Of a DNA stretch of 57,691 bases, positions 21,370 through 29,708 are shown one piece after another. The notes under the pieces were generated by a model. It was not told where the DNA came from. It did not search any database and saw nothing but the letters and a program-made list of their open reading frames with translations. Numbering within the stretch: position 1 is the stretch's first letter; each line of letters starts with the position of its first letter. Origin of the DNA: Verrucomicrobiales bacterium (GTDB lineage Bacteria; Verrucomicrobiota; Verrucomicrobiia; Verrucomicrobiales; DEV007); assembly GCA_002726915.1 (NCBI GenBank), contig PBSY01000005.1, forward strand, positions 1 through 57,691, in the 5' to 3' direction. The position numbers and the translations under genes are program-made.

Positions 21370-21612
21370 ATGATCGGTTACGACGAGGAAAAGCGTGGCT
21401 CGCAGAGTAATGATGCAATCCACACGGAGAAAGTGGTCGCAGACAGGAAGATCTTCTTCCTAGACCTGAAAGAAAACGACCGCGGTCAATTCGTGAAAAT
21501 CACGGAAGATGTTCGCGGACGCCGAGATACCATTATGGTGCCCGCCGAGTTTCTTGGCGACTTTATCGACGCACTTCAGGCGATAGAAGATGCCGTAGAA
21601 GGTGACGAATAA
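21370..21612 (+). CDS. PUR-domain (DUF3276) nucleic-acid-binding protein
   Basis: An 80-residue protein matching the small bacterial PUR-alpha-like family (DUF3276). The core reads RKIFFLDLKENDRGQFVKIT, then EDVRGRRDTIMVPAEFLGDF, the typical beta-strand/helix unit that binds single-stranded DNA or RNA. In spirochaetes and Bacteroidetes such proteins act as small DNA/RNA-binding regulators; a role here is inferred. It is the first gene of a plus-strand run leading through yicC, gmk and coaC/coaB, and is preceded by an AGGAGG box. Confidence 0.85.
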   Translation: MIGYDEEKRGSQSNDAIHTEKVVADRKIFFLDLKENDRGQFVKITEDVRGRRDTIMVPAEFLGDFIDALQAIEDAVEGDE

Positions 21613-21671
21613 AATCTAAATAATCGCCACACCCGTTAGGGGCCTGCGGCAGAACCCCAGTTTTTTGACTC

Positions 21672-22547
21672 ATGCGAAGCATGACCGGATTTGGTCGTGG
21701 TGAGGCCACCACCGACGAATGGAAAATTGAAATCGAGCTTGCTGGAGTGAACCGGAAGCAAATCGATATCTCTATCAATTTACCTAACTCGCTACTCGAA
21801 TTCGAAGTAGAGGTCCGCAAACTGTTGGCTGAATCCGTTTCCCGAGGTCGACTGGGCGCTAAGGTCATCCTGAATCACAACGGAAGCACTGAGGACCGTC
21901 TCGTTTTTGACCAGAAAATGGCCGCTCAGTATGTTGAAGCCGCCAAATCACTCTCTGAGAGCACAGGGATTGAAACCCGGTTCACCGCCGCGGACCTGTT
22001 TCGCGCACCCGGCCTTTTCAAAATCGAAGAAGCAATCGCTCACCCTGCTGACCTCAAGCCACCGCTATTCAAAGCTCTGGATCAGGCCCTAGAACAACTT
22101 ATTTCCATGCAACAGCAAGAAGGCGAGCACCTGCGCAGAGATTTGCTCGCCCGTATCGACACAATTGTGAATGAAGTCAGCAGGATAAGAAAACTCGCGC
22201 CCACCGTAAAGGACGCCTATCGGAACAGCCTTCATTCCCGGTTGGCTGAGGCCGGCCTGGGAGTAGATCCCAACGACGAGAGAATTCTCAAAGAAATCGG
22301 TATTTTTGCAGAACGAAGCGATATCACCGAAGAAATCACCCGGATCGACAGCCACGTGGCCCAATTCCGCACCTACATCGAGAGCAATGAAGCGGTTGGA
22401 CGACCGCTCGACTTTCTCTGTCAGGAATTCAACCGCGAACTCAATACCATCGGCAGCAAAGCGAATGACGCGACCATCGCCCAGGCAATCGTGAATTCTA
22501 AAACGGAGCTCGAAAAGATCCGCGAGCAGGTGCAGAATGTGCAGTGA
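21672..22547 (+). CDS. yicC: YicC/YloC family endoribonuclease
   Basis: A 291-residue protein of normal length for the family. It begins with the signature MRSMTGFGRGEA. It ends with the conserved block RPLDFLCQEFNRELNTIGSK, followed by the TKTELEKIREQ-type tail (here NSKTELEKIREQVQNVQ). YicC-family members have been described as stress-related endoribonucleases. The family commonly lies just before gmk, as it does here with one small membrane protein between. Intact and confidently assigned to the family. Confidence 0.95.
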   Translation: MRSMTGFGRGEATTDEWKIEIELAGVNRKQIDISINLPNSLLEFEVEVRKLLAESVSRGRLGAKVILNHNGSTEDRLVFDQKMAAQYVEAAKSLSESTGIETRFTAADLFRAPGLFKIEEAIAHPADLKPPLFKALDQALEQLISMQQQEGEHLRRDLLARIDTIVNEVSRIRKLAPTVKDAYRNSLHSRLAEAGLGVDPNDERILKEIGIFAERSDITEEITRIDSHVAQFRTYIESNEAVGRPLDFLCQEFNRELNTIGSKANDATIAQAIVNSKTELEKIREQVQNVQ

Positions 22548-22574
22548 GTCATTTAAGTGACCGAGCGATCAATC

Positions 22575-23075
22575 ATGAGACAGACCATCTTCATCCTGAC
22601 TGGAACGATGGTATTTCTCTCTTTCGTCATACTGCTTTTCGTACGCTTTGTCTTCGTCGTGGGTGAGGGCTACCCAACTTGGTCAGCCGCTCGGAACTTC
22701 CTGATTCGCAGCGGTGAAATCAGGATCAAAATTCCAACTGAAAACCGGATTCTCTCCGCTCACTGCGACGATCCAGAAAGTATTCTTAAAGTTAACGGAC
22801 AAAGTGTCGTCACAAAGATCGGGTATGCTTGGTGCACTATCGAAGTCCGTACTCTAACTCACGATTCCGCCCACACCTATTTCTTCAACCCTAGGAAGGA
22901 AAACAGCTGGAATCGGATTCACTTCTTTCCCGTGGAATCCGACGATCCGAAAAGTGATTTCACAAAAGTCGAAAACGGCGTAGAAATAAGCCATACTGAC
23001 GTGATTCGAGAGTCCGTTCCCATTCGCTCAAAAGCCCAAAATACTAACACGATCAAGGAAGCCGGGAGCCCCTGA
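22575..23075 (+). CDS. single-pass membrane protein of unknown function
   Basis: A 166-residue protein. The ATG at 22575 is preferred to an upstream GTG at 22557. One strong hydrophobic segment (about residues 5-28, ending FVRFVFVVGEG) anchors a mostly polar domain that should lie in the periplasm. That domain has several beta-like stretches and no recognised motif. It sits between yicC and gmk with short gaps (27 and 18 bases) and is probably in their operon. I do not recognise the family. Confidence 0.7.
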   Translation: MRQTIFILTGTMVFLSFVILLFVRFVFVVGEGYPTWSAARNFLIRSGEIRIKIPTENRILSAHCDDPESILKVNGQSVVTKIGYAWCTIEVRTLTHDSAHTYFFNPRKENSWNRIHFFPVESDDPKSDFTKVENGVEISHTDVIRESVPIRSKAQNTNTIKEAGSP

Positions 23076-23093
23076 CTACCAAAAACATCCCCT

Positions 23094-23747
23094 ATGAGTA
23101 AACTGGAACTCAAACGACGCGGACTTCTATGTGTGGTTTCCGGCCCGTCAGGATCGGGTAAGACGACTCTTTGTCGGCGTTACTCCGAGGAGAATAATCA
23201 AGCAGTTTACGCGATTTCAGCGACAACCCGTAAACCTCGAGATGGGGAAAAAGACGGCGTCGACTATTTCTTTCTAACGCGCGATGAATTTGAATCGAGA
23301 AACACACGTGGTGAGTTCCTTGAGTATGCAGAAGTCCATGGCAATTACTACGGAACACTAAAATCCGAAGTCCTCAGCCATATCGAAGCAGGTCGCGATG
23401 TGCTAATGGATATAGACGTGCAGGGAGCAGCCCTCGTCCGCAGCCAGAAAGACACATCGATCCAAGAGGCCCTTGTTGATATTTTCATCCTTCTGCCCAG
23501 TGAAGAAGAACTGCTGAATCGACTTAACTTTCGAGGAACAGAAACTCAGGAGCAAATAGATCTGAGGCTCAACAACGCCCACGAAGAGATGCGCCACTGG
23601 CAACTCTACCGTTACACTATTGTCAGTGCTAACAAGGCAACCGACTTCTCAACTTTCAGCTCTATTCTTGCGAGCGAGCACTGCCGGTCCAACCGCCTAA
23701 CTCCAGACCCTGAATCGAAAGCGGACGATCGAGAACTAGACTTTTGA
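23094..23747 (+). CDS. gmk: guanylate kinase
   Basis: A 217-residue guanylate kinase. The P-loop is SGPSGSGKTTLCRR (residues 16-29), followed by the GMP-binding block SATTRKPRDGEKDGVDYFF and FLEYAEVHGNYYGT. The Walker-B-like segment is DVLMDIDVQGA, then FILLPS near residue 133. It phosphorylates GMP to GDP with ATP. It is downstream of yicC, a common arrangement, and upstream of the split coaC/coaB genes. No rpoZ is found between gmk and coaC, where many bacteria have it. Confidence 0.96.
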   Translation: MSKLELKRRGLLCVVSGPSGSGKTTLCRRYSEENNQAVYAISATTRKPRDGEKDGVDYFFLTRDEFESRNTRGEFLEYAEVHGNYYGTLKSEVLSHIEAGRDVLMDIDVQGAALVRSQKDTSIQEALVDIFILLPSEEELLNRLNFRGTETQEQIDLRLNNAHEEMRHWQLYRYTIVSANKATDFSTFSSILASEHCRSNRLTPDPESKADDRELDF

Positions 23748-23804
23748 AAGATTCCCTTCTTGTGAAGGGAGTTGCGCAAACGTCTGCCTGAGCCATCTTT
23801 TACT

Positions 23805-24365
23805 GTGCTTGACGAAACGACAGGTAAAAACATTGTCATCGGCGTCACGGGATCGATCGCTGCCTACAAAGCGGCAGATCTCGTCAGCCGCCTGACTAAG
23901 AAAGGCCATGAGGTTCGCGTGGTGATGACAGAAGACGCGCAGGAGTTCATCACTCCGCTGACACTTCAGACCCTTTCACGCCATCCGGTGACGACCAATC
24001 TCTACGATGAGAAGCAGAACTGGCATCCGGGCCATATTGAGCTCGCAGATAATGCTGATCTTCTCGTCGTAGCTCCGGCAACAGCTAATACAATCGCGAA
24101 ATTCGCGCAAGGTATTGCCGACGACACGCTTGGCTCTATCCATCTCGCTACGCTCGCTCCGGTGTTGATTGCCCCGGCCATGAACGGCAAGATGTGGAAG
24201 CATCCCGCAACCCAGGCTAATGTTTCTCTCCTTCAGAACCGAGGAGTCACCTTTATCGGACCGGAAGAAGGCCTTCTCGCATGCGGCTATGAAGGCATTG
24301 GCCGCCTCTGGCAGGTCGAGGGTATTGAGGAACAGATCGAGGCAATCCTCGCAAAGAGTTCCTGA
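23805..24365 (+). CDS. coaC: phosphopantothenoylcysteine decarboxylase (separate CoaC)
   Basis: A 186-residue flavoprotein when started at GTG 23805 (reads M-LDETTGKNIVIGVTG); the frame is open back to a TTG at 23772. The FMN-binding GVTGSIAAYKAADL is at the N terminus. The catalytic His region is NWHPGHIELA, and the substrate-recognition motif APAMNGKMW appears near residue 125. It decarboxylates 4'-phosphopantothenoylcysteine in coenzyme A synthesis. In most bacteria this is the N-terminal half of a fused CoaBC; here it ends with its own stop, six bases before coaB. Confidence 0.92.
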   Translation: MLDETTGKNIVIGVTGSIAAYKAADLVSRLTKKGHEVRVVMTEDAQEFITPLTLQTLSRHPVTTNLYDEKQNWHPGHIELADNADLLVVAPATANTIAKFAQGIADDTLGSIHLATLAPVLIAPAMNGKMWKHPATQANVSLLQNRGVTFIGPEEGLLACGYEGIGRLWQVEGIEEQIEAILAKSS

Positions 24366-24371
24366 CGCGCC

Positions 24372-25010
24372 ATGCGGTTTCTTATCACAGCCGGCCCCAC
24401 AAGGGAAGCCATCGACCCAGTTCGTTACTTAACGAATCGTTCTTCGGGAAAGATGGGCTATGCCCTCGCCAATGCTGCCATGAAGGCGGGACACGAAGTT
24501 GTCCTTATCAGCGGCCCCGTCAACCTGCCTTCTCCCAAGGGCTGTAACGTTCTATTGGTCGAGTCCGCTCGCGATATGTATACCGCGGTTGAAAAATGTA
24601 TCCGGGAAACTGACGTAGCAATCTTCTCCGCTGCCGTGGCTGACTATAGAATCGCCCATCCCGCAGATACGAAGATCAAAAAAAACTCAGATGAGTTGAG
24701 TCTAAAGCTCACCAAAAATCCCGATATTCTTGGCAGCGCGAGGCAGGAATTTGGTTTCAGCGGCTTCCTCGTCGGTTTTGCAGCTGAGACAAATAACCTT
24801 GAGGAAAATGCTGTCGGAAAGCTAACTGAAAAGGGATGTGACCTCATTGTTGCTAACGACGTAAGCCGCACAGACATCGGTTTTGATCTCGACGAAAATG
24901 AGGTCACTGTCTTCTACAAAGGCGGAAAATCAGCTGCGATCCCATTTGGTCCTAAATCTGATATCGCGATCAAATTGATTCGCGAAATTGATGGGCAAAT
25001 CTCCCGTTAG
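24372..25010 (+). CDS. coaB: phosphopantothenate-cysteine ligase (separate CoaB)
   Basis: A 212-residue CoaB. It begins MRFLITAGPTREAIDPVRY, then LTNRSSGKMGYALA, the nucleotide-binding start of the ligase. The middle has FSAAVADYRIAHPADTKIKK with the conserved AAVADY and lysines, then VGFAAETNN and DLIVANDVSR. It joins 4'-phosphopantothenate to cysteine using CTP in coenzyme A synthesis. It follows coaC by six bases, so the two are surely co-transcribed and could be translationally coupled. All family blocks are present, so this is a natural split and not a broken fusion. Confidence 0.94.
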   Translation: MRFLITAGPTREAIDPVRYLTNRSSGKMGYALANAAMKAGHEVVLISGPVNLPSPKGCNVLLVESARDMYTAVEKCIRETDVAIFSAAVADYRIAHPADTKIKKNSDELSLKLTKNPDILGSARQEFGFSGFLVGFAAETNNLEENAVGKLTEKGCDLIVANDVSRTDIGFDLDENEVTVFYKGGKSAAIPFGPKSDIAIKLIREIDGQISR

Positions 25011-25213
25011 TAAGGCGTTTTTACTTTTCAGGAGAAGCTACCTCACCCCAAATTAAACGACGTTGTGGTTCTGGTCGAAACGTTGATTCTTGTCCTTCGA
25101 TCAAACAGATTTGACTCTTGATCTCGCATCACGCGCATCCCTTTGTTTTTAGGATCAGTAGCCCTGACTTGCGTATCGATATGCCGGGCATTCACCAGAC
25201 TACGGGTGATTTC

Positions 25214-27862
25214 TTAAGCGAAGTCGTCCGAAAGGTCGACCAAAATTTCTCTAGGCTTAGCGCCATCGCCGGGGCTAATGATCCCACGACTCTCCAAGAT
25301 ATCAATCATGCGGGCAGCGCGGGTATATCCCAGCCGTAATCGCCTTTGCAATAGCGAGGTTGAAGCTTTTTTCTCAGTGTAAATCACTTCTAAACACTTC
25401 TCGAGGATCTCCTCATCAGCATCTGAGATTTCCTCGCCACCTCCGTCCATCTCACCCGATTCGATAGCTTCGTGAGCCTCAGGCTCGAACTTAGGTGTGC
25501 CTTGCGCAGCACATGCATCGACGAGATCCTGCGCCTCGTCATCAGTAATCAGGGCTCCCTGTGCTCGCGCCAAGGTAGCGCTTCCTGGCGGCAGATAGAG
25601 CATATCCCCTTTCCCGACCAAGTTCTCGGCTCCGTTGGAATCAAGAATGATGCGACTGTCTGTCTTTGAGGACACCTGAAAGGCGATACGGGAAGGCACA
25701 TTGGCCTTGATGATACCGGTTACAACATCAGCCCTTGGTGTCTGAGTCGCCACAATAAGGTGAATCCCTGCCGCACGGGCCTTTTGCGCAATTCGAGCGA
25801 TGCCGGTTTCAACATCGGCAGGAGCCGTCTGCATGAGGTCGGCAAGCTCGTCGATAATCACGACAATGAAGGGAAGATTATCGGGAAGATCTTCATCGCC
25901 CGACGCTGGGCGATTATGACGACCCGCCGGCATTTCTGCGTTCAACTCCTCTTCAGGAAAACCACCCTCAGCAGCCAGTTCATCGTTGATCTTCACATCA
26001 TGAGTAAGCTCGGGCTCCTCAGCCATAATAACATCGCTTTCTTCATTCTCGCGCTCTTTCGCACGCATACTGTTGAAGCCTTCGAAGTTTCTTGTGCCGA
26101 CCTTGGCGAAAAGGGCATAGCGCCGCTCCATTTCATTGATGACCCAACGAAGCGCAAGAAGCACCTTTTTCGGATCGGTCACGACTGGCACGATCATGTG
26201 CGGCAAATCATTATAGAGCTGCATCTCGACCACCTTCGGGTCAATCATGATGAAGCGTAGCTCATCCGGTGTGAACCGATAGAGTAGACTCGCAATAATA
26301 CCATTGATGCAGACACTCTTACCACTACCGGTCGCTCCCGCGACGAGGAGGTGAGGCATGCGGGCTAAGTCACCCACAATAGTGTGCCCGTAGACATCTT
26401 TACCCAGTGCTAGCGGTAACTTAGCTTTCGAATTGCGGAAGGCATCGTCCTCAAAGAGCTCGCGAAGGGCTACAGGGACTTTTTCGGAGTTGGCAATCTC
26501 GATTCCGACCGTGTCTTTTCCAGGCACTGGAGCCAATATGTTAATCCGCTCCGCGCGAGTAGCCCGGGCAATGTCAGCCTCAAGAGCGGTGATCTTGTTC
26601 ACGCGCAGACCCGGCTTCGGATATAACTCGTAACGCGTGATTGTTGGGCCGCGGGTAATATCACCAGGCTCCACGTCAACACCGAAGGTGCCCAAGGTAT
26701 TTACAATATTGTTCTGCTGCTCCATCAGCGCCCCTTCATCGGTCGGTTCGACGCCACTGTCGTCTGCATACTGAAGGATACTCAATGAGGGAAGCTCGTA
26801 GTCCTTGAATTGGCCACCAGAAAGCACAGTGCTTTCTTTCTCTGACTTGTCGAAGAGGGAGCCGGCTGCTTCTTCGGGGGAGAGCTTCTTGCGGGCCCCG
26901 GCAGAGGAATCAATGATCTTAGGCTCAGGTGTCTTGGGCGCCGATGCGCTGAACAGGTCAGGCTGCTTATCTTCCTTTTGTTTCTTATCTGCTTTAGTCT
27001 TGGCCTCAGGCTTCGCGGCAATACCCCTTTGCCGATTCCTCAACGGCTCCGGCCCGGCTACGGCGAACTTCGGCATACTGAACCGATTCCAGAAGGGTTC
27101 CCGCTCACTCCAGTTATCCATAAACTCAGCGGTGCCGCGACGAACCATTAGGGCAAACTGAAAAGGATGAATCCCAGTAATCACGATCATCGCGATCGAA
27201 TAGATAATTAGCATGACGATGACGGATCCAGCCGGGCCAAGAAGTTGCTCGACAACCTTGTGGCCAAATCCGTATCCCACAAAACCTCCCGCGCTTTTGG
27301 GCAGATTATAACGCCCGGCCCAGTCTTCAAAAAACCACGTCTGGAATTCAACGATACAGGCCGCCGAACACGTCAGAGCTACAAACGCCGTGATGTTGCG
27401 CAGATGAAAAGGGCGGGCACCGGTTAACACCTGAATAGCCCACCAAGCAAGCACAGCCGGGATAAAATAACTAGCTGCTCCAAAAAAGAAATAGGCGTAG
27501 CCCGCAGTTACCGCCCCCACGGGGCCGATAAAGTTACTGACGACATCATTCTTCCCGGCCTGACTACTGAAAGGAACCCATGTGGGTAGATCAGCTGGAG
27601 AATATGAGATAAGCGCTAACAGGAACATTGCGCAGCTTCCAATGAGAGCAATCGCGAACACTTCATGAAAAGGGTAAGGCTCATCAATCGGCACTCTTTT
27701 CTTGCGCGCGGGCTTCTTGGTCGCCTTGGTCGCCTTGGTCGCCTTGGTCGCCTTGGTCGCCTTGGTCGCCCTGGGCACCTTGGTTGATTTCGTGGCTCGC
27801 GCGTTCAGCTTCTTTCGGGTAGTTGATTTCCTTTTTGAAGTGCTGGTTTTGCGGGCGGCCAT
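25214..27862 (-). CDS. ftsK: DNA translocase FtsK/SpoIIIE
   Basis: An 882-residue FtsK. The first 55 residues are very basic and repetitive, including six consecutive ATK triplets. Four to five transmembrane helices follow (about 65-235), then a variable linker. The motor domain has the block ITRYELYPKPGLRVNKI, Walker A GATGSGKSVCING near residue 510, and Walker B FIVVIIDELADLM near residue 695. It ends with the winged-helix gamma domain (STSLLQRRLRLGYTRAARMI), which reads KOPS-type DNA sequences. It pumps chromosomal DNA through the division septum and activates XerCD. An acidic insertion lies between Walker A and Walker B (about 615-680). Confidence 0.97.
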   Translation of the reverse strand: MAARKTSTSKRKSTTRKKLNARATKSTKVPRATKATKATKATKATKATKKPARKKRVPIDEPYPFHEVFAIALIGSCAMFLLALISYSPADLPTWVPFSSQAGKNDVVSNFIGPVGAVTAGYAYFFFGAASYFIPAVLAWWAIQVLTGARPFHLRNITAFVALTCSAACIVEFQTWFFEDWAGRYNLPKSAGGFVGYGFGHKVVEQLLGPAGSVIVMLIIYSIAMIVITGIHPFQFALMVRRGTAEFMDNWSEREPFWNRFSMPKFAVAGPEPLRNRQRGIAAKPEAKTKADKKQKEDKQPDLFSASAPKTPEPKIIDSSAGARKKLSPEEAAGSLFDKSEKESTVLSGGQFKDYELPSLSILQYADDSGVEPTDEGALMEQQNNIVNTLGTFGVDVEPGDITRGPTITRYELYPKPGLRVNKITALEADIARATRAERINILAPVPGKDTVGIEIANSEKVPVALRELFEDDAFRNSKAKLPLALGKDVYGHTIVGDLARMPHLLVAGATGSGKSVCINGIIASLLYRFTPDELRFIMIDPKVVEMQLYNDLPHMIVPVVTDPKKVLLALRWVINEMERRYALFAKVGTRNFEGFNSMRAKERENEESDVIMAEEPELTHDVKINDELAAEGGFPEEELNAEMPAGRHNRPASGDEDLPDNLPFIVVIIDELADLMQTAPADVETGIARIAQKARAAGIHLIVATQTPRADVVTGIIKANVPSRIAFQVSSKTDSRIILDSNGAENLVGKGDMLYLPPGSATLARAQGALITDDEAQDLVDACAAQGTPKFEPEAHEAIESGEMDGGGEEISDADEEILEKCLEVIYTEKKASTSLLQRRLRLGYTRAARMIDILESRGIISPGDGAKPREILVDLSDDFA
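27716..27769 (+). repeat. six perfect tandem copies of a 9-bp unit inside ftsK
   Basis: The unit CTTGGTCGC repeats six times without a mismatch. On the coding strand each unit encodes Ala-Thr-Lys. Because nine bases are three codons, slippage would change the length of the basic FtsK N-terminal tail without breaking the frame. Confidence 0.97.
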
Positions 27863-28063
27863 AGAATTCCGTTTCTTAAGCGATGGAGTGCTTATATCTC
27901 TAGAAATTATCAGAAAGCCCTAGAAAGCATAGCTTTAGTCATAAATATGGGCTAAACAGGGCTAAAGGGCAACGCATATCTTAGTTTTCTTAACTAAACT
28001 TATCCCTCAATTCGACGGAGGTTGGATTGACATAAAAAGCCATCGAATCGTAGTCTCCACCTT

Positions 28064-28510
28064 GTGAAACCGATGCGCCTGATTCTCCAATTCGCTGCCC
28101 TGATCACCCTCTCGCTCACCTTGAGTGGCTGCGGCAAGGATTGGCTAATCGGAAAGTGGGAATTCGACAAGGAAAGAACGCTCGACGCAATGACTCCTCC
28201 TGAAGATCCGGAAACCAATAATCTGCTATCCGGAGTGGTCTCCGGGCTTCAAAGAGGCCTTTCGCAGCTTCTTTTCACGCAATTCGACGGCGTTACCATT
28301 GAATACACTAAAAACGAAATGCGTCGCACGAAGAATGGTGTTGGAGAAGCGATCGGTTACAAGGTAATCGAGGAAGTGGACGAGAAGACTCGGGTTATCC
28401 AATACGATGACGGAGATATCGTGACGGTCCAGCGAGTCGAGGACGGACTCAAATCGCTAATGATGGGTGAGCATAAGGTCTGGGTTTATTTTAAACCTGT
28501 TGCGAATTAA
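28064..28510 (+). CDS. small lipoprotein of unknown function
   Basis: A 148-residue protein with a lipoprotein signal: hydrophobic LILQFAALITLSLTL, then lipobox LSGC with the acylated Cys at residue 23. The mature part starts with GKDWLIGKWEFDKERTL, a pattern seen in small lipocalin-like or YD-type exported proteins that measure remaining stress or substrate. The similarity is too weak to assign. The start could be the GTG at 28064 or the ATG at 28073. It is divergent from ftsK and followed by a terminator shared with ilvC. Confidence 0.78.
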   Translation: MKPMRLILQFAALITLSLTLSGCGKDWLIGKWEFDKERTLDAMTPPEDPETNNLLSGVVSGLQRGLSQLLFTQFDGVTIEYTKNEMRRTKNGVGEAIGYKVIEEVDEKTRVIQYDDGDIVTVQRVEDGLKSLMMGEHKVWVYFKPVAN

Positions 28511-28524
28511 CCATGCACAAAGAA

Positions 28525-28549
28525 GCCGGAGCTCTCGCTCCGGCCTTTT
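28525..28549 (+). terminator. terminator between the lipoprotein gene and ilvC
   Basis: GCCGGAG pairs perfectly with CTCCGGC around a six-base loop and is followed by CTTTT on the plus strand. On the minus strand the same stem is followed by TTCTTT, so it probably also ends the convergent ilvC transcript. Confidence 0.85.
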
Positions 28550-28591
28550 AAATTCAGTTGATCAGGGTTTGCCTCATAATGAGGCCATTGA

Positions 28592-29620
28592 TCAATTGTA
28601 GGAAGCTTGGGCACCCTTGATGTCACGTTTTTTGAGCCACGGCATCAGGTTACGGAGACGCTTACCCACTTTCTCAATTTGATGCTGAGATCCCTCTTTG
28701 CGGAGTTGCTTGAAATTCGAGCAACCATCATCGGACTCCTTAATCCACTCCTTGGCGAATTTTCCGGACTGAATGTTTTTGAGAGCACGCTGCATCTTCT
28801 TCTTCACTGAAGCGTCAATAATAGTCGGACCAGTCTTAACGTCACCCCACTCAGCGGTATCAGAGATGGAAAAACGCATTCCGGAAATACCAGACTCGTT
28901 GATCAGGTCAACCGTGAGCTTCAACTCATGAAGGCACTCAAAGTAAGCCATCTCCGGCTGGTAACCGGCTTCCACGAGAGTTTCGAAGCCGGCAGTGATG
29001 AGTTGGCTAACGCCACCACAAAGCACTGTCTGCTCACCAAATAGGTCAGTTTCGGTCTCCTCTTTGAAAGTAGTCTGGAAAGTGCCAGCACGTGTGCCGC
29101 CGACTCCTTTGGCCCAAGCAAGAGCGATCTTCTTCGCGTCACGCCCGGGATTTTGCTCCACTGCAATCAGGGCGGGAACACCTTTGCCTTCGACGAACTC
29201 GCGACGAACGATATGTCCGGGTCCCTTGGGAGCCACCATGATCACATTGACGAAGTCAGGAAGCTCAATGGTCTTGAAGTGAACAGCAAACCCGTGACTA
29301 AACAGGAGAGTCTTTCCTTTCTTAAGGTTGGGAAGGATATCCTTATTGTAGATCGCGGCGATCTTCGTGTCAGGAGTTGCGACAAAAATGACGTCGGCGG
29401 CCTTAACAGCGTCAGCCGTATCCATGACCTTGAAGCCGTATTCCGCTGCCACTGCGCGCGACTTACTCTTGGCATAGAGGCCGATGATGACCTTGACGCC
29501 GCTGTCCTTGAGGTTGAGGGCGTGTGCATGCCCTTGAGAACCAAATCCAATAACGGCACAGGTTTTGCCCTTGAGCACACCTAAGTCCGCGTCTTTGTCA
29601 GTGTAAATTTTTGCTGCCAT
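28592..29620 (-). CDS. ilvC: ketol-acid reductoisomerase (class I)
   Basis: A 342-residue enzyme of class I length. The Rossmann motif [17 protein letters not shown] is near residue 26, followed by the cofactor loop GLYAKSKSR whose serines and basic residues suit NADPH. The catalytic domain shows [13 protein letters not shown], the metal ligands in [12 protein letters not shown] and [13 protein letters not shown], and the active-site SDTAEWGD. It isomerises and reduces acetolactate in valine, isoleucine and leucine synthesis. No other ilv or leu gene is in the window, and no leader peptide rich in branched-chain codons is seen. Confidence 0.98.
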   Translation of the reverse strand: MAAKIYTDKDADLGVLKGKTCAVIGFGSQGHAHALNLKDSGVKVIIGLYAKSKSRAVAAEYGFKVMDTADAVKAADVIFVATPDTKIAAIYNKDILPNLKKGKTLLFSHGFAVHFKTIELPDFVNVIMVAPKGPGHIVRREFVEGKGVPALIAVEQNPGRDAKKIALAWAKGVGGTRAGTFQTTFKEETETDLFGEQTVLCGGVSQLITAGFETLVEAGYQPEMAYFECLHELKLTVDLINESGISGMRFSISDTAEWGDVKTGPTIIDASVKKKMQRALKNIQSGKFAKEWIKESDDGCSNFKQLRKEGSQHQIEKVGKRLRNLMPWLKKRDIKGAQASYN

Positions 29621-29708
29621 CTGTTTTTAACTGCGTTTTCGAAGAGGCGCGTAGGTTCCGCCCAAACCAGTGAATGGTCAAACGGTATTCTTTTTTCAAA
29701 AAGACCGG

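Noticed and set aside
27716..27769. Tandem repeats as a CRISPR array
   Set aside because: The units are nine bases with no spacers and lie in frame inside ftsK.
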